Source: a bacterium (lineage in GTDB: Bacteria > CAIWAD01). From it: a stretch of 64,000 bases of DNA. The stretch lies in contig JAUXWS010000028.1 in the NCBI GenBank assembly GCA_030685015.1, positions 24,629-88,628 on the forward strand. The letters run 5' to 3'. The notes beneath the pieces were generated by a model. It was not told the DNA's origin, did no database searches, and saw nothing but the letters and a program-made list of their open reading frames with translations. Both the position numbers and the translations under genes were made by a program. Below, one piece after another: positions 43,730-52,918 of this stretch; within the stretch, counting starts at the first letter, position 1; every line of letters begins with the position of its first letter.

Positions 43730-45594
43730 AAAGTAACAACTTAAAAATCGAATTGTATAGGTCTGTAATTCTATACAAAAACGGCATGTATGATGATTGT
43801 ATAAAGGAAATTGATACTGATATCGAAATTGTTACTGATGATAAAAGGTCGGAGTTGGTTTTCATCAAAGCTATGGCATTCTTTAAAAGTGGTAATATTG
43901 ACTCTGCGATGCCAATACTAAGATCAATTATTGATTGCAAAAATACAAGTGATGAAATAAGAATTAAATCTTGTATGAATCTAATTACAGCGGCGTTATT
44001 CAAATATGACGTTGATTTTGCAAGAGAATGTAATGAGGAATATGGTATTTTATGCGCGGAAAGCTACTTACGACCAGAAGGCTGGTACGATCTATTAAAA
44101 GTAGAATTTTTGGAAACAAAGGATATAATTAATATTTATGAAAGAATTAGTTCCGAAAGAGAAAGAAAGCACTATCAAACAATTGCTGCAATTGTTTTGA
44201 ATAAGCAAAATAGAGCCAATGATTTATTGACTTTCTACAATACATTGAAAGAGAATGGAGCCATAAGTGCGAATATTGTATCAATAGTTTTTGATCATTA
44301 CAATAAGGCTGCTGACATTCCTAGAATGAAAGAAGTATTGAACGTGTCAGAGCGCCTTTTCACGAGCTCAAATCAATTAGTACTGCTTGACTACATGAGA
44401 TTGTCGGTAATGATTCACTCCGGGAATTTAGATGACAGTTCTGTGGCAACTGCGAAGAGAATACTAGAGTCTATGCTGTCAGTAAGAATTTTCATGTCCG
44501 ATATCTTGATTAAGACTTGCAGTGAGGTGATAAGACGTTCGGACATCCATAATCGCGTCCTCGTCCCCTCCCGCTTCGGCATCATCGGCATCACGCCCGT
44601 GATCAGCGCCCTGCGCGACCGCATCGAGCGCTTCGCCCGCTCCACCTCGCCCGTCTTCATCCAGGGGGAGAGCGGCACAGGCAAGGAACTGGTGGCCCAG
44701 GCCCTCCACGACGCCGGGGACCGCGCCGCCGCGCCCTTCATCCCCGTCAACTGCGCCGCCGTGCCCGAGAGCGTCTTCGAGAGCCAGCTCTTCGGCCATG
44801 TGGCGGGCGCCTTCACCGGCGCCGGCAAGGACCAGCCCGGCCTCATCGAGCTGGCGGGCGGCGGCACCCTCTTCCTTGACGAAGTGGGCGAGCTGCCGCT
44901 GGCCGTGCAGGCCAAGCTCCTGCGCTTCCTCGAGAACGGCGAGTTCCGCCGCCTGGGCAGCGACAAGATCCTGCGCAGCCGGGCCCGCATCCTGGCCGCC
45001 ACCAATCGCGGCCTGGCGGGTGACCCCGCCTTCCGCGAGGACCTGCACCAGCGCCTGCGCCGGCTGGAGATCACAGTGCCGCCCCTGCGCGAGCGTCGCG
45101 AGGACATCCGCTATCTGGCCCGCCACCGCATCCGCCAGCTCAACCTGCAGGACGGCAGCGGCTGGAAGCAACTGGACGAGCCCGCCGAGCGCCTGCTCGA
45201 GACCCTCGATTATCCGGGCAATGTGCGCGAGTTGTTCAACCTGGTGGACCACGCCTGGCATGAGGCCGTGCAGCCGGTCGGCGTCGAGGAGGTGGAGCGG
45301 GCCCGCCGCCGCCTGGAGGCGGAGCGACTCGCCGCGCTTCAGCGAGCCGCGGGCGACAAGGGGCTGGCCGTCGACTTCCTGGCGGGGACTTCCTGGACCC
45401 TGGACTTCAGCAGTGGCCCGGCGCCGCTCAAGCGCATCCAGGAGCAGGCCGCCGTGCAGGCCATCCACCAGGCCCTGCAGCACTTCGACGGCGACGTGGA
45501 CAAGGCCGCCGCCTATCTCGACATCTCGCGCCGCTCCATCTACCGCTACCTGGAACGCGAGCGGGGCGGCCCGGAGGAGATCGACGCCCCGTGA
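43726..45594 (+). CDS. Sigma-54-dependent transcriptional activator with AT-rich N-terminal helical-repeat domain
   Basis: 622 residues from ATG 43726; GGGGA about 8 nt upstream and the ATGA overlap favour it over ATG 43711. Residues 1-~275 are helical and TPR-like, and encoded by strongly AT-rich DNA. The GC-rich remainder is a complete AAA+ sigma-54 activator: Walker A GESGTGKE (314-321), GAFTGA loop (361-366) that contacts sigma-54, Walker B GTLFLDEVGELP, RLGSDKILRSRARILAATN, and a C-terminal Fis-type helix-turn-helix (DKAAAYLDISRRSIYRYL). There is no receiver or PAS domain, so the N-domain would sense via protein contacts. Likely targets are neighbouring envelope genes, not proven. Confidence 0.88.
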   Translation: MKSNNLKIELYRSVILYKNGMYDDCIKEIDTDIEIVTDDKRSELVFIKAMAFFKSGNIDSAMPILRSIIDCKNTSDEIRIKSCMNLITAALFKYDVDFARECNEEYGILCAESYLRPEGWYDLLKVEFLETKDIINIYERISSERERKHYQTIAAIVLNKQNRANDLLTFYNTLKENGAISANIVSIVFDHYNKAADIPRMKEVLNVSERLFTSSNQLVLLDYMRLSVMIHSGNLDDSSVATAKRILESMLSVRIFMSDILIKTCSEVIRRSDIHNRVLVPSRFGIIGITPVISALRDRIERFARSTSPVFIQGESGTGKELVAQALHDAGDRAAAPFIPVNCAAVPESVFESQLFGHVAGAFTGAGKDQPGLIELAGGGTLFLDEVGELPLAVQAKLLRFLENGEFRRLGSDKILRSRARILAATNRGLAGDPAFREDLHQRLRRLEITVPPLRERREDIRYLARHRIRQLNLQDGSGWKQLDEPAERLLETLDYPGNVRELFNLVDHAWHEAVQPVGVEEVERARRRLEAERLAALQRAAGDKGLAVDFLAGTSWTLDFSSGPAPLKRIQEQAAVQAIHQALQHFDGDVDKAAAYLDISRRSIYRYLERERGGPEEIDAP

Positions 45595-45649
45595 GCGCTC
45601 GCGGCGCCAACCCCGCGACGTCCTCTTGCCCTCTTCCCCACATGTCTAA

Positions 45650-45683
45650 GGCGCCGGTGTCAGGCAATGTGCCCGACACCAGC
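45650..45683 (+). repeat. Dispersed hairpin repeat GGCGCCGGTGTC..., copy 1
   Basis: GGTGTC-A-GGC facing GCC-C-GACACC with one mismatch, preceded by GGCGCC and followed by AGCC. A related copy is at 56808-56844. Confidence 0.5.
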
Positions 45684-45735
45684 CGTGTTTTTTCCAGTCA
45701 AGCAAAGCTCGCAGTCGCTGCAAACCAATTAGCCC

Positions 45736-45764
45736 TTGACATGGCTCGTTGTCCGATGTAGTTT
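45736..45764 (+). promoter_or_regulatory. Candidate sigma-70-type promoter of the TonB receptor gene
   Basis: A perfect TTGACA (45736-45741), 17-nt spacer and a weak TAGTTT (45759-45764). The start codon lies about 140 nt downstream, leaving a long 5' leader. Confidence 0.5.
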
Positions 45765-45910
45765 GCCCGAGCAACAAGGCAGCGGCCCGCGGCGGCTTTG
45801 GCTCGTCACACAAGGAATTGGTCCACAACCTGGGTTTCCATCGCCATCCGCATCGGCCGGATGGATTCCGCGCACATGCATCTCAATCCATGGATAAGGG
45901 GAGGTTCGGC

Positions 45911-48694
45911 ATGAAACGATGCTTGACTGCAATCGGATGCTGGCTCCTTCTGCTTCCTGGCCTGGCGCTGGCCGGCACCACGGGCAGCTTGAAGGGCACG
46001 GTCAGCAGGGTGGGCGACGGCAACCCGGTGGTGGGAGCCAACGTCGTGCTTGAAGGAACGACGATGGGGGCGGCCACCGACATCAACGGCGTGTACTACA
46101 TGGCCAACATCCCGGCGGGCACCTACGACCTGCGCATCACGGCGGTGGGGTACAAGGCGACCACGCTGACGGATCTCCGCATCAGCGCCGACCTGCTCAA
46201 GAGCCAGGACGTGGCGCTGGAGGAGACGATGATCCAGGGCGAGGAGGTGACCATCTTCGCCGAGCGTCCGCTCATCGAGCTGGACAAGACCTCCAGCGTG
46301 CAGATCACGGAGGCGGCCCAGCTGCAGCAGCTGCCCGTGCGGGGCTACAACGAGATCATCAAGATCCAGTCCGGCGTGCAGACCTATAATTACAACAGCA
46401 GCAACGCCGGCCGCTACTACAACGAGAACACCAACGGGCCGCGCATCTCCGTGCGTGGCTCGCGCGAGGACGAGGTGCTCTTCAACGTGGACGGCGTGAT
46501 GCTCAACGATCCCTACTCGGGCTTCGTCACATTCCGCGTGCCCGACCTGGCCTGGGACGAGTTCGCCTTCCACAAGGGCAACTTCTCCGCGGAGTACGGC
46601 CGCTTCATGTCGGGCGTGGTGAACTGGACCACCAAGACGGGCGGCGAGCGCTACCAGGTGGGCGCCGAACTGACCAGCGACGCCATCAGCCCCGAGGACA
46701 ACCGCTTCGACCAGACCAAGTACGGCGTCAGTCTGGGCGGGCCCATCGTGCCGGGCAACACGGCCTATCGCTTTTTCCTGGCCTATGAGCACGGCGACTA
46801 CGGCGACCGCGGCCCCTCCTACGTCGACAAGGGCGCCAAGGAGATGAACGGCACCGTGTGGGACGCCGCCGCCCTCAAGCTGACCAACCGGCTGACGGAC
46901 AAGATGCGCCTGGACCTGGGCCTGCTCTACAGCGACGAGGAGTGGAACGAGTACCGCCACGCCTACCTCTTCAACCTGGACCACATGCCCTGGTACCACG
47001 ATGAGAACCTGTCCTTCTACGGGCGCTTCAACCACGCCGTGGCGGCGGACCTCAACTACACGCTGACCGCCAGCTACACGAAGATCAAGCGCTTCCGCGG
47101 GGACAACGTCTTCCGCGATGACATCATGGCCTACGGCACGAACAGCATGGCCACCTACGACCCCACCTCGCTCTTCTGGCAGCCGGGCCGCATGTTCCGC
47201 AACTTCATGAAGCGCCAGACGGAGTACGTGGGCCTGCGGGCGGACGTGCAGAAGCTGATCGGCTTCGACCACGACCTGCGCAGCGGCTTCGACGTGCAGC
47301 TCTACACCCTGCGCTACTATGAGCACGGTTTCCCCAACGCCGTGATCAGCGATGCCCCCTGGTTCGACCTGAACAACTTCGGCTACGACGAGCTGGGCAA
47401 CGAGCATGATGGCCGCGGCTCCCTGACCACCGGCCCCGACTCGGGGGACGCCAACTACATCATGGCTCCGCCCCAGCCCGTGACCATGGGTTACTACGTG
47501 CAGGACAAGATCCGCCTCGACTACGGCATCCGCTTCGACCTGGGCCTGCGCTGGGACTACCTGGATCCCGACGCCCAGCGCTTCAAGAACCCGGCCGCCC
47601 CCCTGGGCGCCGACCAGGAGCTGGTCTTCGGCGACGACACGGAGGACGTGGAGGCCTTCCACATCTGGAGCCCGCGCCTGGGCGTCAGCTTCCCGGTGAG
47701 CGAGGTGACCACCTTCCACTTCAACTACGGGCGCTACACGCAATTCCCGTCCTTCTACTCCTACTACGTGGATTACTCCTACTTCGAGCGCATGTCGAAG
47801 TACGGCGGCTACCACACCATCCTGGGCAACCCCAACCTGGAGCCGACCAAGACCACCAGCTACGAGTTCGGCATCGACCACGGCATGGGGGATTACACGG
47901 CCCTGGCCTTCACGGCCTACTACAAGTCCATCCGCGACTACGCCAACGTGCTCAATCTGCCGGCCGTGCCATCCACCTACAGCACCTACTTCAACATGGA
48001 CCGCGCCATCACCAAGGGCCTGGAGGTGGAGTTCCGGCTCAAGCCCTACAAGCGCTTCTCCGGGGCCGTCAACTACACCATCTCCTGGGCCAACGGCACC
48101 GGCTCCTCCAACAACGGCAACGACCGCGTGGCCTGGACGGGCAGCGACCCGCCCAAGTTCACCAACCCGCTGGTCTACGACCGCCGCCATCACCTCAGCG
48201 GCGTCATCCTCTACGAGTTCGCCGCCGGCGACGGTCCGCGCCTGATGGGCTGGCCCCTGCTCGAGCGCAGCACCTTCGGCTTCAACCTGGATGTCGCCTC
48301 CGGACGGCCCTACACCAAGAAGAAGGTCTACAACGAGATCACCCTGGGCGCCAACTTCCCGGAGAACGAGCGCGCGGTCAACGCCGCCAACATCGACTGG
48401 AGCTACCAGCTCGACTTCCGCTTCACCCGCACCTTCAAGACGGGTCCCGTCGACCTGGGAGTCTTCCTCAACGTGATCAACGTCCTGGACGCGGAGAACT
48501 TCGTCAGCGTGTGGGAGTCCTCGGGCGACGCCGGGACGACCTACTGGCTGGAGACGAGCGAGGGCCAGGCCTGGATGGCCGGCATGGCCGCCCAGGGCGT
48601 GGACGGCGAGGGCTTGTACCGGCTGCGCGAGGACGATCCCAACAACTGGAACGTGCCGCGCATGCTGCAAGTGGGCCTGACGGTCAACTACTAG
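45911..48694 (+). CDS. TonB-dependent receptor with CarboxypepD_reg-like N-domain
   Basis: 927 residues from ATG 45911 (GGGGAGG 6 nt upstream; signal LLLLPGLALAG). Residues 25-115 form the carboxypeptidase-regulatory-like domain (LKGTVSRVGDGNPVVGANVVLEGTTMGAATDINGVYYM without its usual TonB role). Plug: PLIELDKTSSVQITEAAQLQQLPVRG, ISVRGSREDEVLFNVDGV, FAFHKGNFSAEYGRFMSGVVNWTTKTG. The barrel is long and aromatic-rich, like the Oar/SusC-like receptors of FCB bacteria. It lies 20 bp before a secreted cargo-type protein and a PorV-like gene, and such receptor-plus-cargo sets are common in this superphylum. Substrate unknown. Confidence 0.9.
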   Translation: MKRCLTAIGCWLLLLPGLALAGTTGSLKGTVSRVGDGNPVVGANVVLEGTTMGAATDINGVYYMANIPAGTYDLRITAVGYKATTLTDLRISADLLKSQDVALEETMIQGEEVTIFAERPLIELDKTSSVQITEAAQLQQLPVRGYNEIIKIQSGVQTYNYNSSNAGRYYNENTNGPRISVRGSREDEVLFNVDGVMLNDPYSGFVTFRVPDLAWDEFAFHKGNFSAEYGRFMSGVVNWTTKTGGERYQVGAELTSDAISPEDNRFDQTKYGVSLGGPIVPGNTAYRFFLAYEHGDYGDRGPSYVDKGAKEMNGTVWDAAALKLTNRLTDKMRLDLGLLYSDEEWNEYRHAYLFNLDHMPWYHDENLSFYGRFNHAVAADLNYTLTASYTKIKRFRGDNVFRDDIMAYGTNSMATYDPTSLFWQPGRMFRNFMKRQTEYVGLRADVQKLIGFDHDLRSGFDVQLYTLRYYEHGFPNAVISDAPWFDLNNFGYDELGNEHDGRGSLTTGPDSGDANYIMAPPQPVTMGYYVQDKIRLDYGIRFDLGLRWDYLDPDAQRFKNPAAPLGADQELVFGDDTEDVEAFHIWSPRLGVSFPVSEVTTFHFNYGRYTQFPSFYSYYVDYSYFERMSKYGGYHTILGNPNLEPTKTTSYEFGIDHGMGDYTALAFTAYYKSIRDYANVLNLPAVPSTYSTYFNMDRAITKGLEVEFRLKPYKRFSGAVNYTISWANGTGSSNNGNDRVAWTGSDPPKFTNPLVYDRRHHLSGVILYEFAAGDGPRLMGWPLLERSTFGFNLDVASGRPYTKKKVYNEITLGANFPENERAVNAANIDWSYQLDFRFTRTFKTGPVDLGVFLNVINVLDAENFVSVWESSGDAGTTYWLETSEGQAWMAGMAAQGVDGEGLYRLREDDPNNWNVPRMLQVGLTVNY

Positions 48695-48714
48695 GCTAAG
48701 CAAGGAGTCGATAG

Positions 48715-51700
48715 ATGAAGCGAATCACGACGACCGGGGCCCTGTCCATCCTGCTGGCCTGCGTCTGCGCCCTTCCCGCGCACGCCGAGCGTCGGCAGGT
48801 GGTCGGCAAGGTCTCACCTGGAACGGACGTCACGTCGACGACGATCACGATCGACGCCAACCAGCTCGACATGTTCGTCACCAACGTGGGCGTCTTTGCC
48901 TATGACAAGTCCAACATCCGTGGCAAGTCGGATGGACTTTACTTCCCCAACAATTATCCCCTCTCCGACAAGTCGGTGATCTACGACGCCGGCCTCTGGC
49001 TGGGCGGCATCCGCGGCGCGGACACCCTCGTCACGGTGGCCGAGTATAGCCAGGAGTACGTGCCCGGACGGCTGGGCAGCAATCCCAGCGCCCCGGAGAA
49101 CCGCGTCTACAAGGTCTACAAGAACCACTTGGCCAAGGTGGCCGACGGCTTCATGGTGCGCAATCCCGGCGACCACGAGGACATGATCCCGCTCTCGGCG
49201 GACGACTACACCCAATGGCCGGTGACGCAGGGCGCGCCTCTGGGCGGGGACGGCACCCCCTGGATCAACGAGCTGGGCGCCGACCAGATGACCTTCACCG
49301 TCTTCAACGACGGCGACGCCGCCGTGCACGGCAACGACGCCGGCGCCACGGCGCCCATCGGGATCGAGGTGCGGCAGACCACCTTCGCCTTCGACCGCAG
49401 CGACGCCCTGGGCAACGTCATCTTCATGAAATACGTGCTGATCTACGATCCGGCCGCCGCGGGCCAGCCCGCCCTGCCCCTGGAGGAGGCCTATGTCTCC
49501 CTCTGGAGCGACCCCGACCTGGGCAGCGCCGGCGACGACTACGTGGGCTGCGATCCGGAGATCGGCCTGGGCTTCTGCTACAACGCCAACAACCAGGACA
49601 AGGCCTACGGCAGCACCCCGCCCGCCACGGGCTTCGACTTCTTCCAGGGTCCGCGCAACAGCTACGGCATCGAGTGGCCGCCCAACTCGGGCGATGTGCC
49701 GGAGTTCCTGCCCATGACCTCCTTCAACAAGTACATCAACGGCACGGACCCCCACTCCTTCCTCGACAGCTACAACTACATGCGGGGACTCAACATCGAC
49801 GGCACGCCACTGGCCAATGGCACCACCTTCCAATTGCCGGGCGACCCGGTGACGGGCACGGGTGAGATCGACACCGACCCCGCCGACCGCCGCTTCATGA
49901 TGTCGGCCGGGCCCTTCCGGCTGATGCCGGGCGACACGGTGGAGGTGGTGGCCGCCGTGCTGGTGGCCCAGGGCACCAACCGCTTGAGTTCGATCACCTT
50001 CCTGCGCTTCGTGGACACCTTTGCCCAGTCCGCCTTCGAGGCGAACTTCGTGGTGCCGGCGCCGCCGGCCATTCCGGCCGTGACAGCCGCGGAACTGGAC
50101 CGCAAAGTGACCCTCACCTGGGGCGGCGCCGCCGAGGCTGATCCCGGCGACTACCCCTTCCAGGGCTACAACGTCTACCAGGGGCGCACGGCGGCCGGTC
50201 CGTGGCAACGCATCGCCACCTACGACATCATCGACGGCATCGCCACCATCTTCGACGACGCCTTCGACCCGGCCACCGGCGAGATCTACAGCCAGCCGCT
50301 GCAGTTCGGCACGGATTCGGGCATCCTGCGCCACATCGAGATCACCAGCGACGCCTTCACCTGGGCGGGCAACCCGGGCCTGGTCAACAACCATCCCTAC
50401 TACTTCGGCGTCAGCGCCTACAGCTACAATCCCGACGAGACGCCCAACAACCTGGAGTCCTCCAAGTCCGTGGTGATCGTCACGCCCAACCGCGGCGCCG
50501 GCGGCAGCGACTGGCGCACGGTGGCGGTGCCGGACACGGCCCAGCACGTGGCGGGCGGCTCCGACGGCCTCGTCCTGATCAACCCCATCAACGAGGCGCT
50601 CCTGCGCAACATGACCTACAACGTGGGCTTCTATGACACGACGCTGGTGGAGGTGGATCCCGCCAACGGCGACACGCTGGACCTCTGGACCGAGACCTGG
50701 TGGCGCATCTCCGACACGACGGCGGCGCGCGCCCGCGGACGCGCCCAGACCCTGGATCCAGAGGCGGGAGGCGTGGCCTATCCCGACTTCGAACTGCATC
50801 CCATCGGCTTCCCGGTGGTGGACGGCATGCTGGTGACGGTGCTGGGACCACCCCTGGTCGGCGCCGATTACCTGTGGACGGGGGAAGGGGGCGCGGCCCG
50901 CTGGCTGACCGGCGTCAACTGGGGCGGCGAGCTCCTCTTCGGCGGCTTGTCACTGGGCCTGCATTTCTTCGGCAGCACCCTGCAGCCGGCCGACTACCAC
51001 ACCGTGGAGGTGCGTCTGACACCCAACGTGGCGGACTGGTCCAACTGTGCCGTCTACCACCGGCCGGGCTATGCCATGCAAGGCATCGGCCAGTTCCCCG
51101 GCAGCGCCTGGGACATGGACGCCGATCCGCCCCGCCGCCTCAACATCTGCTTCGTGGAGAACGCGGCCATCGCGGACGGACTCTGGAACCCGGACGATTT
51201 CGAACTGGGCGGCCGCCATTACCTCTTTGTCATGAACAGCGACTACAACGGAGGGGTGGACTACGACGACGACGCCAACTGGGGTCCGGCGGCGGACGTG
51301 CAATGGGCCTGGTGGCCAGTCCTGCGCGGCAACGCCACCACCTTCGCCGAGATGCTGGTCTCCAACCCCGGTGCCTTCACCTTCATCCCCAACTATGTGA
51401 ACTCGCCCGCCGACCAGTTCACGTTCACGACCACGGGCGTGGGCCGCTCCACGGGGACGGCGGCCCTGGCCGAGGTGCGGGCGGTGCCCAACCCCTACTA
51501 CGGCCATAGCGCCTATGAGACCAAGTCCGACGTCAAGGTGGTCAAGTTCACCAACCTGCCGGATGTGGCGACGATCAAGTTGTTCAACATCGCCGGCGAT
51601 CACGTGAAGACGCTCCAGAAGGCCGCCAACACCAGCCATGAGATCGCCTGGGACCTGAAGAACGAGTACGGCGTCTACGTCGCCAGCGGCGTCTACGTCT

Positions 51701-51783
51701 ACTACGTGGAGGCCCCGGGACAGGGCGACAGCTTCGGCAAGCTGGCCGTCATGCTCGAGGAAGAGCGGCTCAAGGAGTATTGA
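48715..51783 (+). CDS. Large secreted protein with FlgD/type IX-like C-terminal domain
   Basis: 1022 residues with signal peptide (ILLACVCALPAHA). The N-terminal ~400 residues share blocks with the 52919 gene product (VGVFAYDKSNIRGKSDGLY, VIYDAGLWLGGIRG, LVTVAEYS, FTVFNDGDAAVH, SDPDLGSAGDDYVGCD), so they are paralogues. A fibronectin-like part follows (ITLTW-type strands near 460). The C-terminus (VRAVPNPYYG, IKLFNIAGDHVKTL, WDLKNEYGVYVASGVYVYYVEA) is a FlgD-Ig/type IX-sorting-like domain. It is transcribed with the TonB receptor and PorV-like genes. Likely a surface or extracellular protein; no catalytic motif recognised. Confidence 0.82.
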   Translation: MKRITTTGALSILLACVCALPAHAERRQVVGKVSPGTDVTSTTITIDANQLDMFVTNVGVFAYDKSNIRGKSDGLYFPNNYPLSDKSVIYDAGLWLGGIRGADTLVTVAEYSQEYVPGRLGSNPSAPENRVYKVYKNHLAKVADGFMVRNPGDHEDMIPLSADDYTQWPVTQGAPLGGDGTPWINELGADQMTFTVFNDGDAAVHGNDAGATAPIGIEVRQTTFAFDRSDALGNVIFMKYVLIYDPAAAGQPALPLEEAYVSLWSDPDLGSAGDDYVGCDPEIGLGFCYNANNQDKAYGSTPPATGFDFFQGPRNSYGIEWPPNSGDVPEFLPMTSFNKYINGTDPHSFLDSYNYMRGLNIDGTPLANGTTFQLPGDPVTGTGEIDTDPADRRFMMSAGPFRLMPGDTVEVVAAVLVAQGTNRLSSITFLRFVDTFAQSAFEANFVVPAPPAIPAVTAAELDRKVTLTWGGAAEADPGDYPFQGYNVYQGRTAAGPWQRIATYDIIDGIATIFDDAFDPATGEIYSQPLQFGTDSGILRHIEITSDAFTWAGNPGLVNNHPYYFGVSAYSYNPDETPNNLESSKSVVIVTPNRGAGGSDWRTVAVPDTAQHVAGGSDGLVLINPINEALLRNMTYNVGFYDTTLVEVDPANGDTLDLWTETWWRISDTTAARARGRAQTLDPEAGGVAYPDFELHPIGFPVVDGMLVTVLGPPLVGADYLWTGEGGAARWLTGVNWGGELLFGGLSLGLHFFGSTLQPADYHTVEVRLTPNVADWSNCAVYHRPGYAMQGIGQFPGSAWDMDADPPRRLNICFVENAAIADGLWNPDDFELGGRHYLFVMNSDYNGGVDYDDDANWGPAADVQWAWWPVLRGNATTFAEMLVSNPGAFTFIPNYVNSPADQFTFTTTGVGRSTGTAALAEVRAVPNPYYGHSAYETKSDVKVVKFTNLPDVATIKLFNIAGDHVKTLQKAANTSHEIAWDLKNEYGVYVASGVYVYYVEAPGQGDSFGKLAVMLEEERLKEY

Positions 51784-51805
51784 TCAAAGCGTGGGAGGAT
51801 CTGCT

Positions 51806-52825
51806 ATGCGAACGACCTGTTTTGGCGTCCTCGCGGGCGCTTTGATCGCCACCCTCGGCCATGCGGAGGTGACCGCCGTCGGCACGGCCGGCGCGCAGGA
51901 GCTGCGCATTCCGGTGGGGGCGCGCATGACGGCCTTGTCCGGGTCCAACATCGGCGATGTGGGCGGGGTCGAGGCCATTTTCTGGAACCCCGGCGGACTG
52001 GCCGCCATGACGAGCACCCAGGCCTCATTCGGCAACTTCAAGTACTGGGCCGACATGGACATGGTCCAGTTCTCGGCCGGGCACAACTTCGGGGAGAAGG
52101 GCGCCTTCGGCATCGCCGCGCGCGTGCTCAACGTAGGCGATCTCATCGTCACGACGGAGGACATGCCCCAGGGCACGGGCGAGGTGATCCAGCCCAAGTT
52201 CTCCATCGTCACCTTCGGCTGGGCCAAGCAGATGACGGATCGCGTCAGCCTGGGAACCAGCCTCAACCTGCTCTCCGAGAAGATCAAGGACATGAGCGCC
52301 AAGGGCTACGCCCTGGACTTCGGCGTCCAGGTGGTCACGCCCATGAAGGGCCTCAACTTCGGCGTGGTGCTGAAGAACTTTGGGCCGGACATGAGCTACG
52401 ACGGCTACGGCGGGGAGCAGCGCGTCATCTATGACACGGACGAGCACGGCGCCGCCCACCGGGTGGGCAAGCCCATCTACCAGCCCTTCGAGCTGCCCTC
52501 CAGCTTCCAGTTCGGCGTCACCTACGCCGCGCTGGAGGACCCGCTCAACCGTCTGGCCTTCCACGGCACCTACCAGTCCAACCACCACAGCTCGGACGAG
52601 TACCGCTTCGGCGCCGAGTACTCCTTCCTCAACCAGCTCTTCGGGAGGGTGGGTTACGTGATGGCGGCCGACGTGGCCGACGACCAGGATTTCCTCTACA
52701 CCTGGGCGGCGGGACTGGGCTTCATGCTGGACCTGGGCGAGAACAACATGTACATCGACTGGAGCTACAACCCCAACGACCACTTCGACGCCTCGCAGTG
52801 GTACACCATCCGCTTCGACTTCTAG
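51806..52825 (+). CDS. PorV/UPF0164-family outer-membrane beta-barrel protein
   Basis: 339 residues from ATG 51806 with GGGAGG 7 nt upstream. After the signal peptide comes the family hallmark LRIPVGARMTALSGSNIGDVGGVEAIFWNPGGLA, then alternating barrel strands ending in WYTIRFDF with a terminal aromatic. PorV-type proteins are FadL-like barrels that shuttle type IX secretion cargo to its surface-anchoring machinery in Bacteroidota; in other phyla they are often next to cargo-like genes, as here. The cargo role is inferred. A strong bidirectional terminator follows. Confidence 0.87.
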   Translation: MRTTCFGVLAGALIATLGHAEVTAVGTAGAQELRIPVGARMTALSGSNIGDVGGVEAIFWNPGGLAAMTSTQASFGNFKYWADMDMVQFSAGHNFGEKGAFGIAARVLNVGDLIVTTEDMPQGTGEVIQPKFSIVTFGWAKQMTDRVSLGTSLNLLSEKIKDMSAKGYALDFGVQVVTPMKGLNFGVVLKNFGPDMSYDGYGGEQRVIYDTDEHGAAHRVGKPIYQPFELPSSFQFGVTYAALEDPLNRLAFHGTYQSNHHSSDEYRFGAEYSFLNQLFGRVGYVMAADVADDQDFLYTWAAGLGFMLDLGENNMYIDWSYNPNDHFDASQWYTIRFDF

Positions 52826-52842
52826 ACTGATTTCCCATCGAT

Positions 52843-52880
52843 CGAAAGCCCCCGTCACCGGCCGGTGACGGGGGCTTTCG
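52843..52880. terminator. Bidirectional intrinsic terminator
   Basis: Perfect 38-bp palindrome (CGAAAGCCCCCGTCACCGG and its complement) between the convergent PorV-like and 52919 genes. The AAAG/CTTT ends give short A and T tracts on both strands. Confidence 0.85.
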
Positions 52881-52918
52881 CCATCCGTGTTGTCAGGGAT
52901 GCGCTCCGGAATGGGGGC

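Larger units (their letters stand above)
45595..45910. other. 316-bp intergenic region before the TonB receptor
   Basis: Contains a dispersed-repeat copy (45650-45683), a candidate promoter (45736-45764) and the GGGGAGG ribosome site of the receptor gene (45898-45904). The frame of the receptor stays open back to 45749, but that part has no signal-peptide or family features and is best seen as untranslated leader. Confidence 0.6.
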
